DNA from: AP-15 sp963750195
Lineage (GTDB): Bacteria > Pseudomonadota > Alphaproteobacteria > ATCC43930 > CGMCC-115725
Length of the DNA stretch: 64,000 nucleotides
Assembly (NCBI GenBank): GCA_963750195.1
Contig: CAVVPS010000002.1
Coordinates: forward strand, 186,001 to 250,000
Direction of reading: 5' to 3'
The position numbers were made by a program, and so were the translations under genes. Below, piece after piece: positions 58,894-64,000 of this stretch (position 1 is the first letter of the stretch; the number at the start of each line of letters is the position of its first letter). Below the pieces are notes generated by a model. That model was given only the letters and a program-made list of their open reading frames with translations, ran no database searches and had not been told where the DNA came from.

Positions 58894-59016
58894 CTCAGCT
58901 TTCCGGCTGTAGTCTCATACGGATCGTCGAAGGATAGAGCGGGAACCGGGCCCCAGTTCTTCCCTGTTGCAGGAGACCGTGGGCGCGCGCGTGCCGACGG
59001 TCAACGGCGCGGATGA

Positions 59017-60756
59017 TCAGGCTTCGCTCCTGATGCAGCGGACGACCTCCTCGATCGTGGTGTCACCTTCGAGCACCGCCAACAGACCGCTGTCGAATAT
59101 CGGGCGCATGCCGTCCGCGACTGCGGCGCGCTCGATCGCGGTGTCGTCGGCCCCCTCGAAGATCAGCCGGTCGATCGCCCGGTTCGGCACCAGCAGCTCG
59201 GCAATAGCCCGGCGCCCGCGAAAGCCAGTGCCGCGGCATTCGGCGCAACCCTTCGAGTGGTAGATCGTAATCGCGTTCGACGTGGCCAATCGTTCCAGGC
59301 CGAACCGTTCGATCAGCGCGGCTGGCGCCGGCTCCCCGGTTTTGCATACTGGGCAGAGCCGACGGACCAGCCGCTGCGCCAGCACCCCCTTCAGGGTGGC
59401 TGTCATAAGATAATCCTCAAGTCCCATATCGCGCAGACGCGTTATCGTTGCGGCAGCCGAATTCGTATGCACGGTCGACAGCACGAGATGGCCGGTTAGC
59501 GCAGCCTGGACGGCGATCTGCACAGTCTCGATATCGCGGATCTCGCCGATCATGATGACGTCCGGATCTTGCCGCAAGATCGAGCGCAGCAGGCTGGCGA
59601 AATTGAGGCCGATCTGGGGCTTTACCTGGATCTGGTTGATGCCTGCCAGCTGATATTCAATCGGGTCCTCGACGGTCACGACATTGCGCGCCACGGTGTT
59701 CAACTTTAAGAGGCCGGTATATAGCGTCGTGGTCTTGCCGCTGCCCGTCGGCCCGGTTACCAGCACCATCCCGTTCGGCAGTTCGAGCGCACGTTCGATC
59801 CCCTGCCAGATGTCCGGGGGCAAACCCAGCTTTTCGTAGTTGAACTCGACAGCGGTGCGGTCGAGCACGCGCAGCACGACCTTCTCGCCGTGGAGCGAGG
59901 GCACCGTGGATACCCGGAAGTCGATCTCGTGGCCGCGCACGGTCAGCTTGATGCGGCCGTCCTGCGGCAGCCGGCGCTCGGCGATGTCGAGCCGCGCCAT
60001 GATCTTGATGCGCGAGACGATGGCGGCCTGGAGCCTCGCCGGCGGCGGTTCAAGCTCGTGCAGCACGCCATCATAGCGATAGCGCACCCGCAGCCGGTCC
60101 GGGAATGGCTCGAGATGGATATCGGAGGCATGGGTCTCGACGGCGCGCGCGATCATCTGATTGACGAGGCGGATCACCGGCGCCTCGCTGGCGAGGTCTT
60201 TGAGTCGCTCAGCATCCTCCTCAGCTGGTTCAGCGTCGGCAACCACCGCGTCCAGCATCGCTTCGCCATCGGCGCCGTCGCCGGGCTCGGAATAGAGCCG
60301 GTCGAACGCGGCTTCGAGCTCGATCGGGACGGCGACCGCCACCGCCACCGGCCGGCCGAGCGCCGCCGCCACCGCATTGCGGGTAAAGACGTCCAGCGGG
60401 TCGGCCATGGCCAGCACCGCGCGGCCCTCGCTTTCGACAATCGGCAGCGCATGCACCTTGCGCAGGAATTTGGGCTTCAGCCGGTCGACGAACAGCGCAG
60501 TATCGGGATAATCTGCCGGCCGGACGATCGGGGCCGCGACGAGCTGCGCCAAAGCCTCGGCGAGCCCGCGCTCGCTGATTAGGCCGAGCTGGGTCAGGAC
60601 ACGGTCGAGCCGGCCGCCGGTCTCGCACGCGACCCGTCGCGCGCGCTCCAGGGTGCGCGGGTCGACGGCGCCGCTGTCGATCAGGGCCGGGCCGAGTTTG
60701 GCGAGCGCCTCGGCGGCATCCTGCGCGGTTGGAGAAGCAACGGGTTCGAACGTCAT
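59017..60756 (-). CDS. gspE: Type II secretion ATPase GspE
   Basis: A 579-residue cytoplasmic hexameric ATPase that drives pseudopilus assembly. The N-terminal domain (about 1-170) binds GspL. Walker A is GPTGSGKTTTLYTG; the Asp box DPIEYQLAGINQIQV, Walker B IMIGEIRDIET and the His box TGHLVLSTVHTNSA follow. The CM zinc module is CPVCK, then CAECRGTGFRGRRA. It leads the minus-strand gsp genes and is divergent from gspO. Confidence 0.96.
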   Translation of the reverse strand: MTFEPVASPTAQDAAEALAKLGPALIDSGAVDPRTLERARRVACETGGRLDRVLTQLGLISERGLAEALAQLVAAPIVRPADYPDTALFVDRLKPKFLRKVHALPIVESEGRAVLAMADPLDVFTRNAVAAALGRPVAVAVAVPIELEAAFDRLYSEPGDGADGEAMLDAVVADAEPAEEDAERLKDLASEAPVIRLVNQMIARAVETHASDIHLEPFPDRLRVRYRYDGVLHELEPPPARLQAAIVSRIKIMARLDIAERRLPQDGRIKLTVRGHEIDFRVSTVPSLHGEKVVLRVLDRTAVEFNYEKLGLPPDIWQGIERALELPNGMVLVTGPTGSGKTTTLYTGLLKLNTVARNVVTVEDPIEYQLAGINQIQVKPQIGLNFASLLRSILRQDPDVIMIGEIRDIETVQIAVQAALTGHLVLSTVHTNSAAATITRLRDMGLEDYLMTATLKGVLAQRLVRRLCPVCKTGEPAPAALIERFGLERLATSNAITIYHSKGCAECRGTGFRGRRAIAELLVPNRAIDRLIFEGADDTAIERAAVADGMRPIFDSGLLAVLEGDTTIEEVVRCIRSEA

Positions 60757-60839
60757 GACGGTATCTTATCCTCTCGGACGCTGCTTCAGAAATGGTTCCC
60801 GAGAGCGATAAAAATCGATCGACAGCGGGAGCGGTAAGG

Positions 60840-61619
60840 ATGTTCGGGGCGGAACTGGTCGACCGTATGGCCGATGCCGACGCCGCCGCATGGGGCGCGG
60901 TGCTCGCAGCCCCGTTTATCGGCAGCTTCCTTGGCGTCGTCGTCCAGCGGCTGCCCGACGGCAGGCCTATCGCCCGGGGCCGGTCGCGTTGCAAGGGGTG
61001 TGGCGCCGCTCTTGCGGTCCGCGACCTCGTGCCGTTGTTGAGCTGGCTCGCGGCCGCGGGCCACTGCCGTTTCTGCAGGCGCCCGCTCGGCTGGTTCTAT
61101 CCCGGGATCGAGCTCGCCGCGCTGGCGGTCGCGTTGCTCTCGGTGTCGATCGATCGCGGGATGGGAGCGTGGCTCGACTGCGTGCTGGGCTGGTGGCTGC
61201 TCACGCTCGGTTGGATCGATCTCCGCACCTGGCTTTTGCCTGACGCGCTGACCTTGCCGCTCGTTGTAGCCGGGCTCGCCGCCGCCGTGGCCTTCGAGCC
61301 CGAGGGGCTGACCGATCGCGCCCTTGGCGCCGTCGCCGGCTATCTCGGCCTGCGCGCGGTCGGCCTTCTCTATAGCGCCTTGCGCGGCCGGGAGGGCTTG
61401 GGCCACGGTGACGCCAAGCTGCTGGCGGCGGCCGGGGCGTGGATTGGAGTGCGAGCGCTGCCGCAGGTGGTTCTGCTCGCGGCGCTTGCGGGGCTGGGCG
61501 CCGCCGCCTGCATGCGCCTCGCCGGCATTCGTCTCGGCGCGCAGTCGGCGCTCCCGTTCGGCCCGTTTCTTGCCTTTGCCACCTGGCTCGTTTGGCTGGC
61601 GCCGGTGCTGACCGTTTAG
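60840..61619 (+). CDS. gspO: Prepilin peptidase GspO (A24 family)
   Basis: A 259-residue polytopic aspartyl protease that cleaves and N-methylates pseudopilin leaders. It has an N-terminal zinc site (CKGCGAAL, then CRFCRRPL), methyltransferase-type GSFLGVVVQRLP and the two catalytic Asp in GWIDLRTWLLPD and LGHGDAKLLAA (G-x-G-D). ATG 60840 with GGGAG upstream is chosen over an in-frame ATG 48 bp earlier. It is divergent from gspE and completes the local secretion system. Confidence 0.92.
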   Translation: MFGAELVDRMADADAAAWGAVLAAPFIGSFLGVVVQRLPDGRPIARGRSRCKGCGAALAVRDLVPLLSWLAAAGHCRFCRRPLGWFYPGIELAALAVALLSVSIDRGMGAWLDCVLGWWLLTLGWIDLRTWLLPDALTLPLVVAGLAAAVAFEPEGLTDRALGAVAGYLGLRAVGLLYSALRGREGLGHGDAKLLAAAGAWIGVRALPQVVLLAALAGLGAAACMRLAGIRLGAQSALPFGPFLAFATWLVWLAPVLTV

Positions 61620-61770
61620 AGGCGCGGCACTAGCGTCCTCCGCCCCGGAGCCTTGACGATTTCTTGGCGCTCGGCAGCGTAAAATCGATAAGATTTGCGC
61701 TTGTGCAAAAACCGTGTATTTCGGCCCGGCCTCGCAGGGTCGGTTCGTCGAGACGCGTGGAGGATGTGGC

Positions 61771-63188
61771 ATGATTCATCCGGTCATTCTGTCCGGCGGC
61801 TCGGGCACCCGGCTGTGGCCGATGTCGCGCACGCTTTACCCTAAGCAGTTGTTGCCTCTGCTCGGCCGCGACAGCCTGCTGCAGCAGACGGTGCAGCGAG
61901 TCGAAGACCCTGGTCGCTTCGCCCCGCCTCTACTGGTTGCCAATGAAGAGCACAGGTTCATCATCGCCGAGCAGCTGCGCGAGGTCGGGGCGGCGCCGCG
62001 CGCGCTGTTGCCTCGAGCCTGTCGGCCGCAACACGGCGCCCGCCGCTTGCGTCGCAGCCCTAGTGCTCGCCAAGAGCGATCCCGATCCGCTGATGCTGCT
62101 GCTGCCCTCCGACCACATCATCGAGGATGACGCAGCCTTTGCCGCAGCGATTGACCGCGCGGCCTCGGCGGCTCGCTGCGGCAGTCTGGTCAGTTTGGGG
62201 ATCGCCCCCGAGCGCCCCGAAACCGGTTATGGCTATATCCGACGAGGGCCGGCGTTCGACGGCGTCAACGGTGTCTTCCGGGTTGCAGAATTCGTCGAGA
62301 AGCCCGACACCGAGAAGGCGCAAGCTTATATCGCCTCGGGCGAGCATTTATGGAACGGCGGCATCTTTCTGTTTCCGGCGCGACTCCTTCTCGACGAGTT
62401 GGAGCGCCTGCGGCCCGATATCGTCGCCGCTTGTCGGCGGGCGCTCGCCGAGGCGAGTCATGACGCCGATTTCACCCGCCTCGGCAAAGAGGCGTTCGCG
62501 GCGTGCGCAACCGAGTTCGATCGACTACGCGGTCATGGAGCACACGCAACACGCCGCAGTCGTACCTGTCACCATGGGCTGGAGCGATGTCGGCTCGTGG
62601 GATGCCCTGTGGGAGATCAGCGCCAAGGACCCTGCCGGCAACTCGATCGCCGGGAACGTCGTCGCTCAAGACACCCGCAATTGTTATCTGCGCTCCGAGG
62701 CCGGCCTGCTTGCCGCGATCGGTATTGAGGATCTCGTCGTTGTCGTCACGGCCGACGCGGTCATGCTCGCGCCGCGCAACCGCACGCAGGAGGTCAGACA
62801 ACTCGTCGCGCGGCTCGTCAGAGAAAGACGCGGGGAGGCTGAGGCGCCGCCGACTGTCCATCGCCCATGGGGCACATACAGATCACTGCACAACGGGCAC
62901 CGGGTTCAGGTTAAGCACATCATGGTGAAGCCCGGCGGCCGGCTCTCGCTGCAGATGCATCATCATCGCGCCGAGCATTGGATCGTTGTCCACGGCACGG
63001 CAAAGATCCGCCGAGGAAAGGAAGAGACAATCCTGACCGAGGACCAGTCGACCTACATCCCGCTCGGCACGGCTCATCGGCTCGAGAACCCCGGCAAGAT
63101 CCCGCTGCACCTGATCGAGGTACAATCGGGAAGCTATCTCGGCGAAGACGACATCATCCGCCTCGAAGACAGCTACGGCCGGAGCTAG
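61771..63188 (+). CDS. manC: Mannose-1-phosphate guanylyltransferase / mannose-6-phosphate isomerase, frameshifted
   Basis: About 472 residues making GDP-mannose for surface polysaccharide. The first frame has the pyrophosphorylase signature MIHPVILSGGSGTRLWPMSR then YPKQLLPLLG. After one extra base near 62012, the second frame has EPVGRNTAPAACVAALVL, PSDHIIEDD and FVEKPDTEKAQAYI. After another shift near 62510-62520, the third has SIDYAVMEHT, MGWSDVGSWDALWE and the C-terminal cupin isomerase (RPWGTYRSL, HHHRAEHWIVVHGTAKI, IPLGTAHRLENPG). GGAGG precedes the ATG. Both shifts may be assembly indels. Confidence 0.88.
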
Positions 63189-63218
63189 GAGGGGTTGGGC
63201 GGCGGAGCCGAGAGATTG

Positions 63219-63416
63219 TTAGGCGGCCCAATGCAAGTGTAATTTTCTACATAGGCCGTCGATCCGCGAATAAAGCGCCGCAAAATCGCCCGCCAACGCC
63301 GACAGCGCCGTGTTCGTGATCCCCCGGAGCGCCCGCAACCGATGATCTGCGCGAACCCATGTCTCCAGGTCTATGTAACTGAAAAGCTGACCTCAAATCT
63401 GATCCTCGCCGCGCAT
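63219..63416 (-). pseudogene. N-terminal relic of an IS5-family-like transposase
   Basis: From ATG 63416 the minus frame reads MRGEDQI, a TGA stop, then GQLFSYIDLETWVRADHR, LRALRGITNTALSALAGDFA and ALYSRIDGL. This is the usual N-terminus of IS5-group transposases (DLExxVRADHPLRAIR, FAxLYSxxGRP). Homology ends about residue 54 and the DDE domain is absent. It was found by reading without requiring a continuous ORF. Confidence 0.6.
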
Positions 63417-63577
63417 CCTCATCCCCAGCCCGCGACCACGGAATCATGAACATAAGGAGCAAAATGCCCACAACCCTTCTTCAACGGCCTGTTAGAGGTT
63501 CCTGTGCACGGTCTTCCTGTGGTTATAAAGCCCGTTTCGTTCTTGCCTCTAGCCTCCTCGAGTCTTTGGAAAAAGCC

Positions 63578-64000
63578 ATGTCTACTTGCGTCCGGCGTTT
63601 TTTCGCCGCCAATCGACGGCTCAGCGCGGCAGTTGAAGCCCGGCTCCCATATCTGTTCAAGCGCCACCCCCACACTCTCTACAAGTACGAGGTGGCGGAG
63701 TTACTCAACCGTCGGCCAGGACAGGTCGTGCTCGATGTCGGCGGCGGCAAGGACTGCCCTTTCTTTCCTTACATCAACCAGCCGCGCGGGCTACTAATCA
63801 TCGGGCTCGACTACTCCGAAGATCAGCTTCGAGGGAACCGCGACATCAATCAGAAGATCGTCGCCGACGCCACGGCGCGCGGACTTCCCCTTCGTGACGG
63901 TTCGGCCGACCTCGTCGTGTCTCGCTCCGTTGTCGAGCATATCCGCGACAATAAGGCGTTTTTTGAAAATTGTACAAATGTACTTCGTCCGGGAGGCGCC
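63578..64000 (+). CDS. Class I SAM methyltransferase, right-truncated
   Basis: 141 residues are visible before the window ends. KYEVAELLNRRPGQVVLDVG, GGGKDCPFF holds motif I, GLDYSEDQL motif II, and LPLRDGSADLVVSRSVVEHI with NVLRPGGA motifs III-V of a type 11 methyltransferase. An upstream basic, aromatic region (RRFFAANRRLSAAVEAR) precedes the domain. The start ATG 63578 has GGAAAAA upstream, a weak site. Adjacent to manC, it probably modifies a sugar or lipid of the surface polysaccharide. Confidence 0.75.
   Translation, partial: MSTCVRRFFAANRRLSAAVEARLPYLFKRHPHTLYKYEVAELLNRRPGQVVLDVGGGKDCPFFPYINQPRGLLIIGLDYSEDQLRGNRDINQKIVADATARGLPLRDGSADLVVSRSVVEHIRDNKAFFENCTNVLRPGGA

Overview
The window is high-GC DNA from an alphaproteobacterium. 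The gene order sdhE-mfd with recG divergent is common in that class, groESL sits under a CIRCE/HrcA-type operator, and most enzymes resemble those of soil Alphaproteobacteria. No rRNA, tRNA or CRISPR array was seen. The genus cannot be named from the sequence alone.

Layout. 1-4.5 kb: a NarL-type histidine kinase with the first codons of its response regulator, a paired-palindrome operator, a TonB-dependent receptor, then fused relics of a GH10 xylanase and a second receptor. 4.6-10 kb: a divergent oxidative gene set (flavin monooxygenase; CmcJ/NvfI-like protein, ferritin-like diiron protein, amidohydrolase) and a secreted protein. 10.5-16.8 kb: a duplicated 64-codon gene of unknown function flanking a CHCC zinc-finger protein and groESL, plus decayed genes (Sel1-repeat protein, tyrosine recombinase, GMC dehydrogenase pair). 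17-21.3 kb: small catabolic enzymes, including a dienelactone-hydrolase/SnoaL fusion that lacks its nucleophile. 22.3-28.3 kb: housekeeping repair genes mfd, sdhE and recG. 28.9-38 kb: envelope and exopolysaccharide-type genes (two GT2 enzymes, a GT39-like membrane protein, relics of a GT4 and a methyltransferase) around three secreted proteins, one with a PEP-CTERM tail. 38.3-41.4 kb: an IS66-family element with an exact 8-bp target duplication, inserted inside the CxxxCxxC motif of a radical-SAM gene. 41.6-46.6 kb: a dehydrogenase cluster (aldo/keto reductase, 2-hydroxyacid dehydrogenase, SDR, two divergent aldehyde dehydrogenases). 47.4-49.6 kb: an AT-richer island with a membrane zincin, an unknown 111-residue protein and a broken serine resolvase. 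50-61.6 kb: an almost complete type II secretion system (G; H-I-J; L-M-C/N-D-K; F; E; prepilin peptidase O). 61.7-64 kb: a ManC-type GDP-mannose enzyme, an IS5-family relic and a methyltransferase running off the right edge.

How the parts fit. The secretion system would export folded enzymes, and the receptor and xylanase relics point to polymer use. The glycosyltransferases, ManC and the PEP-CTERM protein fit an extracellular polysaccharide or exosortase-type surface system, although no exosortase gene lies in the window.

Two patterns cut across the annotation. First, many intergenic gaps are deletion scars holding gene fragments. Second, about ten genes that otherwise look intact (gspD, manC, an aldehyde dehydrogenase, tnpB, tnpC, a secreted beta-propeller protein and others) each carry one- or two-point frame shifts, so residual assembly indels should be excluded before any of them is called a pseudogene.
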